Of a stretch of DNA of 64,000 bases, positions 1 to 12,949 are shown one piece after another. The position numbers were made by a program, and so were the translations under genes. The DNA comes from Cryptomeria japonica. Lineage: Eukaryota; Streptophyta; Pinopsida; Cupressales; Cupressaceae. The notes below the pieces were generated by a model that had not been told where the DNA came from, ran no database searches, and worked only from the letters and a program-made list of their open reading frames with translations. The stretch covers positions 612,007,673-612,071,672 of the forward strand of contig NC_081408.1 of assembly GCF_030272615.1 (NCBI RefSeq), in the 5' to 3' direction. Positions within the stretch are counted from its first letter, which is position 1; each line of letters starts with the position of its first letter.

Positions 1-758
1 AGGCATGGACTGAGAATAAGGTGGTGGGACACTATGATAAGTAGGCATTGGTGATGATTGGGTAGGAAAAAGGACACTTAAAGGAGGAATAAAGTTGTTG
101 AAGGAATTTCCCCCTTGTGTCACACTGATTGGTTGAGGAATAATAGGAACACTCATGGAAGACATAGGTAGAGATGGAGGATTAAATGAAAAAGAGGGAT
201 TGCCCTCATGACCTATGGTTGTAGGAATGATATTTTGAGTTGAAGTAGCCATGATGTTAGATGTGAAGGTAGGAATACTAGTCATAAGATTAGTCAAAGG
301 AATAGAGGAATTGACTTGTGTTGAAGGTTGTGAGTAACCTAGGGTTTTGACACAACTCTTGATAGGCGTGACATTAGAATCAACAATATTGCAATGCTAT
401 GAAATATATCAATTCCATTCTTATCACCTTGAAGCATGTGTTTAAGATCTTCAATTAATGATAGAGCTTCACTATTAGGGTATTCTTGGGATATCCATTG
501 TTGAAAACTATTAAGTTGATTGTCCAATGTGGAAAGTTGATCTAAAGATACCCTAGTTAGGGCTTCTTCTTCATCATGGGATCCATCAATGGGGTGAATA
601 GGAACATGATTAGGATGGGAAGAATTAGCATGATCCTCATTAAAGAAGTCACTCAAATTAGGCTCCATCTCCTCGGTAATTAAACCTTGGGAAGCCTTAA
701 TTCTAATGGTTCGTCTAATGGAGATAGAATAGGTAGGACTAATAAAGGTAAAACTCAT
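1..758 (-). pseudogene. Gag-like fragment of an LTR retrotransposon, frameshifted
   Basis: Read on the minus strand, a 139-codon open frame (339-758) is acidic and polar, with the motif MEPNLSDFFNEDH. It ends at a TAG at 339-341. From there down to base 1 another frame stays open and is rich in Pro, Ser, Thr and Gln, ending near PPPYSQSMP at the window edge. The two frames most likely form one protein broken by a frameshift near 340. Position and composition fit the N-terminal gag region of a Ty3/gypsy-type element whose 5' LTR and leader would lie to the right (repeat at 1000-2800). No zinc knuckle or enzyme motif is in view, so the gag call rests on composition and context. It could also be an unrelated retroelement ORF. 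Confidence 0.4.
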
Positions 759-999
759 GCACTAGAGGGAAAATTTGAATTTTGAATTGTGGAACAAAGC
801 TTACAAAATTGGTTAATGCAAAATTTAAGAAAATAGTGATTACACAATTTGAACTTTGTTGAGGGAAGAGGATGACACAATTTCCAAAAATGAAAGGAAA
901 TCATAATTTTAAAATTAGGGCCAAGGGAATACCACTTAATTTTAAAATTAGAATTTTTAAAATCAGAACAGACTATAATTAACCTCTTAATTAAAAAAA

Positions 1000-2800
1000 A
1001 TTTCTTGAAATTTGAAATGTTGAATTTGGGAGGTATTTCCAATTCTGGATGGATCAAAAATCAATAAAATCAGCCAATCTTATGGATTTAGGGGTGGATT
1101 TAGGCTATTAAATACAATCATAATAGTCTCCCAAAATTTCAGGAAAAAAGTCGAGGACCGTGGCAGGAACGCACATGGTCCGACAAACTTTTTTTGAAAA
1201 TTTTTAGGGATGGATATAGGATGATTTTAAAGATAGCAACCAAAAATTGGTGAATTTTACGATCTCTAGATGGGCGAAATGAAGACACAAATGTGAAAAT
1301 AGGACCTTATTATGGTTTTTAAGAAAAAGAGGAATCAAATTGCAATTTTGAAAAAGGTCAAACCTAATGGATAGGGACACCTTGGAAAATGTTTAGAAAT
1401 CTGATTGTAAATAAAATTGAATTTGACAAACAAAGCAATTTTTCAGATTTAAGATAACCACAAGAAATTTTTACAAATCACAATTCCAATTTTGATTTTA
1501 AAAACTAGGGTTTTTAATTATTTAACCACTAAGTTTGCAGAAAGTTAAAACTTTTAAATGAAAAATATGCAATTTTTTTCAAAGGAAAGCATGCAAGATG
1601 CATGCAAGATGTCGGGTTCACCAAAATGTAATGGTGGGAAAATGGTGAATGATAAATCAAGAAGGAAACTACCCTTTCCCTCAAAGAGAGATGAGAGTTT
1701 CGCTATCAATTACCATTCAAGCACTTTTCACCATTACATTAGAAAGGGGGGAGGATAATTCACTAGATTCAATCTCTCCACACAAAGATGGTAGATTGAA
1801 TTTTGAATGAATTGGGTATGCTAAGTTGATCCCCTCTTTTTTGTTAGAAATGGAAAGGAATCTGATTGAATTATGTAGTGTAAAACTAACAAAGAATCAA
1901 TTATAACTTGAGATCAGAATATGGGATGAAGTTGTGCACCTAGATCTGGCTATAAAATGCCGAGACAAAGTCATCCTGTGAAATTGATGAAAAGTTGCTC
2001 GGACCGTGGCGGGAATGTACACAGTCCTCCAATAGTCTTCGAAATGAAAAGGGTTTTTCTGCCTCTACAAATGAAGCTTGAATCCAAAAGTACAACTATG
2101 CACCTGCAACCTACACATAGAAAAGAGAGGAAAATGGGTTGGGGTTGGGGGTTTGCCTTTAGGTCAAACCCCAGTTTTGGAATTAACCAAGTAATGAAAG
2201 AAAGTACTTGCAAGTAGATGTAAATGAAAGACTGAATTGTAAATCACCTCAAGGGAGGTTGTAGTAGCAATGTTGATAGAAATGCTTGTGTGAAACTGCA
2301 TGTTGAAATCAATCTCCTCTTCAATGATTGAATCCTTGACTTGAATGCAACATCTAGCCTTGAAGGGAGACTTGAGAATACTCAATGCTGGAAAAGAATT
2401 CTTGAATGCTTGATCACTTGTGCAACTTGGATCTCTCCAGATTTGACCTCTTGAACTTATGCAAATGAGAGACAAATGCCCCTTAGATACATGTTAGTGG
2501 ATCTGAATTTCATCATGGGCTGATATCGAGAGAGTTTCCCACTCGAGGCACAACTAGCATTGCAACCCTAGGAAGAGTCCTGCCACAAAATAGGGCAGGG
2601 ACAGGGGCGCCATGCCCCTGTCCTAGGATGACAAGTTTTCCACACCCCTATCCAAGGGGGGATAGTGGCACCATGCCCCTGTCCTACCCCTTTCTCCAGG
2701 GCAGAGTGCAGACGAGGTGATGCAAAGACCAAGGAAGAAGTTGTTTCCACAAGCTGATCAATCTTTGGTCGCCAATCAAGCTACAGGATTTGAAATCACA
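1000..2800 (-). repeat. LTR/leader-like repeat, family R copy 1
   Basis: Gene-free AT-rich sequence sharing stretches with two other places in the window (15100-16243 and 32608-33790). An example is the segment around 2146-2200 with 'aggtcaaacccca' followed by 'gaattaacc'. A motif 'accgtggc(a/g)ggaa' occurs at about 1157 and again at about 2003. It lies just upstream, in minus orientation, of the gag-like fragment, so a 5' LTR plus leader is the likeliest reading. Exact ends, primer-binding site and target duplication were not found. Confidence 0.4.
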
Positions 2801-2869
2801 GTTTTATGACACTACAGAAAGAAATAGACTAAAAAAATAAGCATCAAAACTCTAAACTAATAATAGTTA

Positions 2870-4096
2870 TGTAAGGAAAGTAGAGAGCGGAAAATACCTT
2901 CCTAATGTTGTTTTCTTAAAGAAGTGAAGTAGATGATTTTTCAATTAATTCAAATTGCAGCAATGAAGATACACAATACAAGACAAAATAGAGCAACATG
3001 AAAAACTCCAACACAAAAATGTACACCAAATTCCATGTGGGAAAAACCTTATGAGTGAAAAACCAACACACCAAAGGAATCTCTTGTATTACAGTAAAAT
3101 TAATTTACATACAAGTTACAGATCTTTGATTTGGTCTCTGTTCAGGTGGCAGCAGTAAAAAAGATTACATTTCCAATTGGCTTTCCAAATCTTCTTGTAG
3201 AATTACCAAATTGATCTCTCAATCCTCTCTACACAATGATAGAATGAATTCACACATGATCTCACCTTATAACCATTTTTGAGACGTTACTATATATCTT
3301 TGTCAAAATACGGTTTAATCTAGTTACCTTGTTACCAACTATCGAACTTCCTCATATTGTCAATAATACGACATGTTATCTCTCTTGCTTCCTTTGAGTC
3401 ATTCTAGTTTCCACCAATCACCTACACAGAGCTCAATATTTCACTTCACACTCAGTCGTGGCTATTGGAAAATATTTCCATTCAGACCAATCATCAGCTT
3501 CCAACTTCATATGATTCAGCCATGGTCCGACCTCTCCTATCTTCATTGTGGGATGATGGGATGAGCATATCCTTGTTCCCTTTGTATCTCACAACACCAC
3601 CTTCAAACCGCTATTCACCATGTGGGGTGGTGGGATAAACCATCCTTTCGCCTTTGACCTTATCTTGTACTACACTTGAGACTATTGAAAAATCCCCATG
3701 GGGTGACGGGAAGAACCATTCCTTCATCTTTGTCAAGAGTATATCGAACTTGAGCTCGTTGTATAGCACATGAATTTGGCTGACAACTTGGGCATCACAG
3801 TGAAATATGATATTACATCGAACCCACTCCATGTCATCAAGACTCTAACAAGGTTCTACCGACAAAAGCTTTATCTCTTAGATACCATGAATTCTACGAG
3901 TTGTTGGAGTATCTTACCGAAACCAAAAGTTAGATTGATATCCTTGCTCCTTTAGGCGAACGAATAACATGCAGGTTATCAACTTCAAAGATGATCAATA
4001 AAATGAAGGTTATTGACACTGGATTTTTCAATTCAGAGATCAAGTGCCACCTATTCGAGATTTCAACCAAAAAGTTTTAGACACCCATTCTCAACA
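2870..4096 (-). repeat. 3' LTR of copia element 1
   Basis: The stretch from about 3253 to 4096 aligns with 14168-14952, including 'catgatctcacc', 'ccttgttaccaacta' and the ending 'ttctcaaca'. In element direction the LTR begins TGTTGAGAAT. The part left of 3253 has no counterpart at the other end because that LTR is truncated. Its left edge at 2870 is inferred from a TG start and a near-matching target duplication. Confidence 0.65.
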
Positions 4097-4109
4097 TTCT
4101 CCCACTTGT
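4097..4109 (-). other. Polypurine tract of copia element 1
   Basis: On the minus strand ACAAGTGGGAGAA directly precedes the LTR start TGTTGAGAAT. This is the usual place and composition of the plus-strand primer of a copia element. Confidence 0.7.
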
Positions 4110-5765
4110 CAAAGAAATTACTGGCATCTCTAGAATACTTAGAGATCAGCAAAAATCATGGGCTCCAAGGCCCATTGAGTTAGCACACTATTTGAACTTG
4201 TTTGTGTTCATAGGTTTTGTCAATAAATCTGCAACATTATTTAGAGTATCCACCTTTTTCCAGACTAACCTTTCCATCTTCCACCATGTCATGAACAAAG
4301 TAATATTGTACATCAACATGTTTCATCCTGGCATGGAAATTGGGATTTTTTACCAAACAAATGGCACTCTAACTGTTGTAACAAATAGAAATATGTCAGG
4401 TGCAGTAAACCCAACATTAGAACACAAATGCTTAAGCCAAACAAACTCTTGACAGGCATGATTTGATGCCATGTACTCTGCCTCTATAGTGGACAAAGTG
4501 ACTACAACTTGCCACTTGGTCATCTAACTGATTGCACCACCATTGAACGTGAATCCATATCCACTGGGGGATCTTATGATGTCAATGTCCCCTACCCAAT
4601 CAGAATCCACATATCTGTGAATGCTAATAGCCCTCTGTGATCCAACCAAGTTTCCATGGTAACATAGAGCATACTAAGAGGTACCTTTCAGGTATCTAAA
4701 CACTCTCTTCACAACATCCCAATGCAGTCTTCCTGGATTTTCCATAAATCAACTTAATACTTCCAATTCTTGGGCAATGTTTTTCATTATACAAAACATT
4801 GCATACATTAGGCTTCCAGCTACACTTACATAAGGCACCTTGGCCATGTCCTCCTTCTTAGTAGTAGATTTTTGACAATCTTCAACAAAAAACTTTGGCT
4901 CCTACAACACTAGAACAACTAACTACATGCAATCTAACATGTTAAATCTATCTAGGACAGTACTAATATACTTGCTTTGACTAAGCCAAAGATTTATATT
5001 CTTTCTATACTTGTTGATTTCCATCCCCAGAATATACCTAGCTACACCTAAATCTTTTATTTCAAAATGTGTTGACAACTAAGATTTTAAGTTAGAAATC
5101 ATACCTTTATCATTCCCAATGAACGACATATCATCCACAAAGAGAGAAATGATAATTAAATGATCATTTTCAATCTTATAGTACACACAATGATCAGACT
5201 TTGACTTTACAAACCCAAGAGATAACATAATGGTGTCAAACTTCTGGTACCACATTCTAGGTGACTGTTTTAAAATATAAAGAGACTTTTCCAACTTGCA
5301 AACCAAGGATTCTTTACCTTTTACCACAAAATGCTCAGGCTAGGTCATATAAATATCTTCCTCCAAGTCACCATCAAGGAACATTATCTTCACATCCATT
5401 TGCTCAATGTCAAAGTCATATGCTACTGCAAGTGACAAAAGAAATCCGATAGATGTTAGCTTTGCTACAGGAGAAAAGATTTATCCATAATCAATTCCCT
5501 GAACTTGGGAATATACCATCGCAACCAATCTAGCTTTATACTTTTCCACACTACCATCCAGACCAATTTTCTTTTTAAATACCCATTTACGACCAAATGG
5601 TCTTCTACCTTCAGGCAAGGGTACTAGATCCCAGGTTTCATTCTTCCTTATTGAATTCATTTCTTCATTCATGGCCTCCAACTAGGATTCTGAATCAGGC
5701 ATTTGTATTAACTCTTTTATAGTCATAGGCTCATCAGTGTTAGTAACAAAATTATAGGCATAACT
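4110..5765 (-). pseudogene. Copia element 1 reverse transcriptase and RNase H (broken)
   Basis: Minus-strand translation gives the copia RT in order: WDLVPLPEGRRPFGRKWVFK (about 5570-5640), MDVKIMFLDGDLEEDIYM, SLYILKQSPRMWYQKFD (about 5240-5290) and the active-site region SLFVDDMSFIGND (about 5120-5160, family YVDD). Next come GSLMYAM, RVFRYLKGT and the RNase H motifs HRYVDSDWVGD and STIEAEYMA (about 4470-4610), ending just before the polypurine tract. Several stops and at least one frame change interrupt it. The expected LYGLKQ is LYILKQ and YVDD is FVDD. Its N-terminal linker continues into 12950 across the nested insertion. Confidence 0.85.
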
Positions 5766-7205
5766 TGATGGTATGATGAAATAATAAGTATCTGGTAGAA
5801 TACTAAGAAGGGGGGTGTGAATCGGTATATTGAAAAACTGATACAAAGTTGCCAAACTCAAACTCAGCCAAACAAAGTAAACATATCTCAATCAAGATCA
5901 ATATTCATGAGAATACTTGACATCAACTAGTTTAACTGTTATGACAACTTTAACAGTAAACAACTTCAATCTTGTAAACATCAACAATGCTTAATCATAA
6001 CTCAACATATTCAACTCTCAATGCTTCTACTCAACATGCCTTATTAGAAGTTAACCAAATCAATAAATAAGATCACAACCACGAAAGAATTCACCACTTG
6101 ACACAAATGTTTATACGTGGAAAACCCAAATAGGTAAAAACCCTGGTGAGATGAGACTCACGAGGATAACTATTTGAACTCTTTTGAAGTTTGCCCTATT
6201 AGGAGCCAAGCCTGTTAAAGGTTTACAATAAGTCTTGTTAAGAACTAATTCCAGTTAGGAATCACCCAGTTAAGGGATTTACAAATATGCCTTGATGAAA
6301 AGCACAATATCCTATTAGGAGTAACCTTGCTGGAGGATTTAAGAATCCAAGCTAATGAAGCACCTTGTTAGAGAATTTAATGAGTAACCAATCTTGTTAG
6401 AGCTTACTCGGTTAAGGGATTTCACTTCTACTGTAATTGTTAGAAAACAATAGGTTTTCTTGATCTATCTAAGTAGCACTACATTTGATTGATCAGATCC
6501 TTCTAAGCTTCAATCTGCCTTCACTCAAAGTGTAGATCCATTCACTAGTTAGGCAACTACACACTCAATAGGTTTTTATCAATCTTGCCAAAAACCTTTA
6601 CAAACAACTTCATCGACCTTAAATAGAAATCAATTAGGTCGGTAACACAGCAAAAACCTAATTCTCATCATCGAGATTACAAACAAGTCGGTATAATATT
6701 GACCATTAAAAATCATGACAATCTCTTCACATTCTTCAAGAAAATTCCAACCGCTTCATGATCACCGCTTCATCGGACTTTGTAACTCATCACACACTAT
6801 GCATTAGATGCAATAAACTTTGCTCTTTCCCTAGACAAAAAAAAATGTGCCAAAACAATTTGAACATATCCTCATTCAATGATCACATGTGTCTCCATCA
6901 TTACCGCTTATCAAATAATAAACCATCAAACTTGATCGGTTAGGGTTTAACAACTCATAGAGTTTACCAGTTACATTACATAGAAAGGTTTAGCCCTTTA
7001 CACTGGTTCACTGGTTCAACTCACAAACTTTACATACTAGTTTACAACATCTTCCACAAAGCTCTTCTTACTGGTTACTAGCCAATATCAAAAACAACAA
7101 TATTAGCAATAACATGAATACCATTACCGGTTCAATTGAAATCACTGTTAACATATCATTAATGCAATCTCTATGAAAAATACCAACAAACTCAAAATGC
7201 CAATA
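5766..7205 (-). repeat. 3' LTR of copia element 2
   Basis: Aligns end to end with 11511-12949, from 'tgatggtatgatgaa' to 'actcaaaatgccaa', with scattered substitutions visible throughout. It is 1440 bp, long for copia. The element-direction start is TATTGG instead of TGTTGG, so the canonical TG is mutated in this copy. Confidence 0.93.
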
Positions 7206-7217
7206 TTCTCCCCCTTT
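7206..7217 (-). other. Polypurine tract of copia element 2
   Basis: Minus strand AAAGGGGGAGAA abuts the LTR start. This is a standard plus-strand priming site for LTR retrotransposons. Confidence 0.75.
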
Positions 7218-7555
7218 GGAATTGATGGCAATACAAATATCAATGCCTTTGATTGTTGCTGAGATTGGTGAATAGGAATACTACTTTACATTACCAAGTA
7301 TTCACCTTGCTTTGTTTGTCTTCAACCCGTCGATGGTTCACCTAATCAAACACATAATTCTTCTCCTCGATCACATAATTCTTCTCCCCCTTTAACAACA
7401 ATGCCAAAGTGAAAATGAAACATGTAATTTTGCTCTCACTATGCATCAACATCATTCTGTAACTTGATGCTCCACCTGTGGAATACATCCACTTCTTCAT
7501 TAATCCGTGTAAAATTTTGCAAGTGGTTCAAGGAATGACGCAATCAACATCATGC

Positions 7556-10500
7556 TCAACTAACTTCATGAAGAGGGACAACCCCTAATTGACTTCTAAG
7601 ATACTCGAAAGTGGTCTTAGGCAGAGGTTTGGTAAAGATATCTTCAAGTTACTCCTTGGTAGAAACATGCTCCAAGATAACATCTTTACTTTGAAATTTT
7701 TCCCTCAAGAAGTGATATTTCAATTCAATGTGCTTAGTCCTTGCGTGCAAAACAAGATTTTTAGAAATGTTTATTACACTTGTATTATCACACAAAATAT
7801 TTATTAGTTCTGAGATTTCCATCTTCAAACCTTCCAAAATGTGCCTCATCGACATAGCTTGTGTGAAATTCATATAAGATGCTACATGGTCAACTTCAGT
7901 AGTAGATTATGAAGTGCGACTCTGCTTTTTACTACTCCATGAGACTAGCCTTCCTCCTAGAAAGAATTCTCCACTAGTATTACTCTTCTGGTCATCAATA
8001 TTTCCTGCCCAATCAGCATCTGTGTATGCTTTCAAATCCAAATTTCCACCATATAGATACCATAACCAATAGTCAACAGTACCTTTTAGATATCTGAAAA
8101 CTCTCTTGGTTGCCATTAGATGTGCCTCCTTTAGATTCTTCTGAAATCTAGCAATAATACCAATTGCATGGGCAATTTTTGGTGGACTGTGAACAACATA
8201 GTATAATCTACCAATCATTGACCTATATTCCTTTTCATCTACAGACTTAGATGCATCTTCCTTGGACAATTTACAACTTGTAACCATTGGGGTTCCAATT
8301 GGTTTGTAGTCACTCATACCGAAAGTCTTCAAAACTTCTTTCACATGCTTGGGTTGAGTAATGAAAATACCATTCTTCATCTGTTGTATCTATAAGCCTA
8401 TGAAAAAAATTATTTCCCCTACTAATGACATCTCAAATTCATTCTTCATTTCATCTGCAAAACAATTACTCATGTCATCATTACCTCCAAATATAATGTC
8501 ATCTACAAATACTTCACTGACCAATATTTCATCTCCTTCAGACTTGAGATAAATGTTGTCATCATCACTGGTTCTAGTAAAGCCTATCTTCATCAGATGA
8601 GTATGAAGTCATTCATACCATGCTCTGGGTGTTTGCTTAAATCCATACAAGGCTTTGTGCAATTTGCATACCATGTCTTCCTTATCTGTCAATGCATAAC
8701 CATCAGGCTACTCTATATAAACCTCTTCTTCAAGTATCCCATTCAAGAATACAGACTTAACATCCACCTGGTATACCTTGAACTTCTTATGAGCTGCAAG
8801 TGCAAGCAATGTTCTGACACCTTCCAATCTTGCTACTAGTGCAAAAATTTCTCCATAATCCTCTCCTTCTTCTTGCACATAACCTTTGCATACTAATCTT
8901 GCCTTATTGTGAATTAAAACACCATCTTCATTTAATTTGTTTCTAAACACCCATTTAGTACCTATAACATTCTTGTTTACTAGTCGAGGTACCAGGGTCA
9001 AAGTGTTGTTTTGCTCAATTTGATCCAACTCCTCCTCCATAGCTTTCACCCAATGGTCATCACCAAATGCCTCCTTAGCACTTCTAGGTTCAAAGGTGGA
9101 GATCATGCAAGAGTTCTCTTATTCTCCTTCTAGTTAGTACACCGACATCATTATCCCCAATTATCTGTTCAGGACTATGATTCAGTCTCACATACCTGGG
9201 AATAACATGATCATTCTCTTTAGGTTCAGCTTCTTCATTATCATCTTTCTCTGAATTTATTTGTTCCGATTGAACAAGTACATCAGGATTTTCTTTACCA
9301 GTTTTTGATTTAACAGTTTCAAGTTCCAAAAGCAAAATGTAAGGATCTTCATCCTTCTTCTCAGAACTAGTTCCTTCTGAAATTTTAGGGCATTCATCTC
9401 TTTTCACTAGAACTCGGTTCATTGTGTACACAACTGTACTTACAAATTCTTTCCAAAATGTTTTTTTTACACCTCCTTGTATCAACATAGTCCTAGAAGC
9501 TTCAACCACTGACCGGTTGTTTCTCTCTGCTATACCATTTTGTTGTGGTGTCCTTGGTGTAGAAAGTTGTCGCTTGATAGCATTATCATCACAATACTTA
9601 GTGAACTCCATAGAAGTGAATTCACCATCTTGATCTATTCTTAGACATTTTATCTTTTTGCCACTCTCTTTCTCAGCTAAGGCTCTAAATTCCTTGAATT
9701 TTACCAAAATCTTCATTCTTATCCTTCAAGAATGTGACCCACATCATCCTTGAAAAATCATCAGTGAAGATCATGAAGTATCTATCACCTTGAATTCTTC
9801 TTGTTCTTATTGGTCCACATAGATCTGTATGAACCAAATCTAACAAGTGATCTACTGAGAAGAACTTTCTCTTAAAATTTGAAGAAGTCATCTTTCCTAG
9901 TTGAAATTCTTTACAAAGAGCATTAACTTGTTTGTCTAGCTGAGGCAGACCTCTTACTATCTTAGACTTGCTTACTTTAACAATATTGTCAAAATTTATA
10001 TGACAAAATCTCCTATGCTAGAGCCAACTATCATCTATTTTTGCAATCAAGCAGTTGATAACTTTAGGATTGAGATGAAATAAATTACCTCTTGTTTGTT
10101 TCTCAGTTGCAATCAATTCACCTTTATTCTCAAAGATTTTGTACATTCCATTTCTAAACTCTAGTGGGTATCCTCTGTCATTAAGTTGTGCCATACTTAA
10201 AATATTGTGCTTTAGGCCTTCAACGCAATAGACATCATCAACACTACTCTTCCCATTAAGAGAAATAACTCCCTTACCTTTAACCATACAGGGTGATTCA
10301 TTGCCAAGTCTGACAACACCACCATCAAATTCCTTTAGGGAAAGAAATTTGCTCCAATCACCGGTCATCTGATATGAACAACCACTATCAATGATCCAAT
10401 CATCAAAGTTATCCATTCTGGATACTAGTGCCTTCTGATTTGATATTTCTTCCTTAATAGCTACAAACACAATATCTTCACTAGCATCATGATCAAATTC

Positions 10501-11439
10501 TTCATTAGTAATACCACTGTCAATAGCTACAAGACAATCTCTCTTGCCTTTACCCTTGTGATTCTTAAATTTGTCTCTCTTGTATTTATTTTCACCATTA
10601 GGGCAATTTGCTGCTATATGACCAATCTTGTTGCATGCAAAACATTTTAAAGGTAGCTTACCTCTATATTTACCTGTGCCTCTAGACAGTTGTTTTGCCA
10701 ACAATTTGTCAAGTTCCACTAAGCTATCTTCATCTTTAGCATCTCTATTGGATCTAGATTCATAGTTATGGCTGGTATCTCTACTTCTTCTCATAGATGG
10801 GTTAGAGATAGAAGCTCTAAATGCAGATTTTGATTTCTGTACACTACGATCATAGCCATTTAGTTCAAAAGTAGTAAGTTTTCCAATAATAGAGTTAGGA
10901 GTTACCTTTGTCTTGTCAATGGATTTCAGCTCCTGAATAGTTGCAACTTGGATAGCATAGACTGGTAGCAGGGTTCTCAGTACCTTACTGATTACTATGG
11001 CATCTTCCACTTTTCCTTCTACACTCTTTATCTCACCAACTATCTCTTTAATCCTTTGACTGTACTATTGTATATTCTCACCTTTAGACATTCTCATGTT
11101 GTCAAACTTTCCTCTTAAACTCTCCTCTTTGGCAATCTTAATATGTTCATCACCGCTATAAATCTCTTCTAATTTCTTCCATACTTCACATGCAGTTTCA
11201 AGACCATGAACATCTACATATTCAACATCAGATGGGGAACTGATAATAGCTTCTAATGCCTGGTGATTTTCTTGATGTTCTTTCTTCTGATCATCAGTTA
11301 GGGGTCCAATAGGTGTAGTATACTTATTTTCTATATGATCCCAATACTAACGACCAAGACTCTTAATGTAAATATTCATTCTATTACTGCATATTCTATA
11401 GTTATCTTTGTTAAACTTCGAACCTTCTTTCTTCATCAT
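7556..11439 (-). pseudogene. Copia element 2 gag-pol polyprotein (broken)
   Basis: Starts at the ATG at 11439 (MMKKEGSKF) and runs to a TGA at 7556. In order: gag; a CCHC zinc knuckle CFACNKIGHIAANCP (about 10590-10640); the protease motif DSGCSYQMTG (about 10360-10390); the GAG-pre-integrase HHCC region (about 9900-10020); the integrase core with VHTDLCGP, RIDQDGEFTS and GIAERNNRS (about 9500-9860); RT with [14 protein letters not shown] (about 8740-8780) and VFVDDIIFGG (about 8480-8510); and RNase H with YTDADWAG and NTSVINISKN. In-frame stops lie at 11347-11349 (GAG to TAG), 11065-11067, 10018-10020, 8386 and others. A frame change lies near 9690-9716. The integrase C-terminus after MNRVLVKRDE is missing, so the core runs straight into an acidic linker. 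It makes no working polyprotein. Confidence 0.9.
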
Positions 11440-11496
11440 GATCTACAAGATCTTTTCCTCAAGCTGTTAGGCTTTTAGATTAAGAGGACTTGAGAT

Positions 11497-11508
11497 GCTC
11501 TGATACTA
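11497..11508 (-). other. Primer-binding site of copia element 2 (initiator tRNA-Met type)
   Basis: On the minus strand TAGTATCAGAGC lies two bases inside the 5' LTR. It matches the copia consensus TGGTATCAGAGC, complementary to the 3' end of initiator tRNA-Met, except at one base. Confidence 0.85.
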
Positions 11509-11510
11509 AT

Positions 11511-12949
11511 TGATGGTATGATGAAAGAGTAAGTATCTAGTAGAATACTGAGAGGGGGGGTGAATCGGTATATTGAAAAACTGATACAAAGTTCCCAAAC
11601 TCAAACTCAGTCAAACAAAGTAAACATATCTCAGTCAAGATCAATATTCATAAGAATACTTGACATGAACCAGTTTAACTGTTATGACAACTTTAATAGT
11701 AAACAACTTCAATCTTGTAAACATCAACAATGCTTAATCATAACTCAACATATTCAACTCTCAATGCTTCTACTTAACATGCCTTATCAGAAGTTAACCA
11801 AATCAACAAATAAGATCACAACCACAAAAGAATTCACCACTTGACACAAATGTTTATACATATAAAACCCAAATAGGAAAAAACCATGGTGAGATGACAT
11901 TCACAAGGATAGCTATTTGAACTCTTCTGAATTTTTCCCTGTTAGGAGCCAAGCTTGTTAAAGCTTTACAATAAGTCATGTTAAGAACTAATTCCAGTTA
12001 GGAATCACCTAGTTAAGGCATTTAGAAATATGCCTTGATGAAAAGCACAATACCCTATTAGGGGTAACCTCACTGGAGGATTTAAGAATCCAAGCTAATG
12101 GGCCACCTTGTTAGAGGATTTAATGAGTAACCAAGCTTGTTAGTGCTTACCCAGTTAAGGGATTTCACTTTTGTTGTAATTGTTAGAAAATAACAGGTTT
12201 TCTTGATCTGTCTAAGTAGCACTACATTTTCTTGATCAGATCCTTCTAAGCTTCAATCTACCTTCAATCAAAGTGCAGATCCATTCACTAGTTAGGCAAC
12301 TACACACTCAATAGGTTTCTATCAATCTCGCCAAAAAACTTTACAAACAACTTCATCGACCTTAAATAGAAATCAATTAGGTTGGTAACACAACAAAAAC
12401 CTAATTCTCATCATCGAGATTACAAACAAGTTGGTACAATCTCGACTATTAGAAATCATGACAATCTCTTCACATTCTTCAAGAAAATTCTAACTACTCC
12501 ATGATCGTCGCTTCATCAAACTTTGTAACTCATCACGTGTTGTGCATTAGATGCAATCCACATTGCTCCTTCCCTAGACAAAAAATAAATGCACCAAAAC
12601 AATTTGAACATATCCTCATTCAATGATCACACGTGTCTCCATCATTACCGCTTATCAGATAATAAACCATCAAACTTGATTAGTTAGGGTTTAATAGCTA
12701 ATAGGGTTTATCTGTTACATTACATAGAAAGGTTTAGCCCTTTACACTGGTTCACCGATTCAACTCACAAACTTTACATACCGGTTTACAACATCTTCCA
12801 CAAAGCTCTTCTTACCAATTACTAGCAAATATAAAAAACAATAATATTAGAAATAACATGAATGCTATTACTAGTTTAATTGACATCAATGACAACATAT
12901 CATTAATGCAATCTCTATGAAAAGTACCAACAAACTCAAAATGCCAACA
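11511..12949 (-). repeat. 5' LTR of copia element 2
   Basis: 1439 bp, partner of 5766-7205. It keeps the canonical TG...CA ends in element direction (TGTTGGCATT ... CCATCA). The sequence just inside it is the primer-binding site. Confidence 0.93.

Larger units (their letters stand above)
5766..12949 (-). mobile_element. Ty1/copia element 2, complete-length, inserted in element 1
   Basis: Two direct LTRs (5766-7205 and 11511-12949) flank a 4.3-kb interior that encodes gag to RNase H on the minus strand. In element direction each LTR starts TGTTGGCATTTTG (TATTGG in the 3' copy) and ends CATACCATCA. A primer-binding site matching initiator-tRNA-Met sits next to the 5' LTR and a polypurine tract next to the 3' LTR. 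Flanks taact (5761-5765) and caact (12950-12954) are a 5-bp duplication with one difference. The interior has stops, a frameshift and a deletion in integrase. Confidence 0.93.
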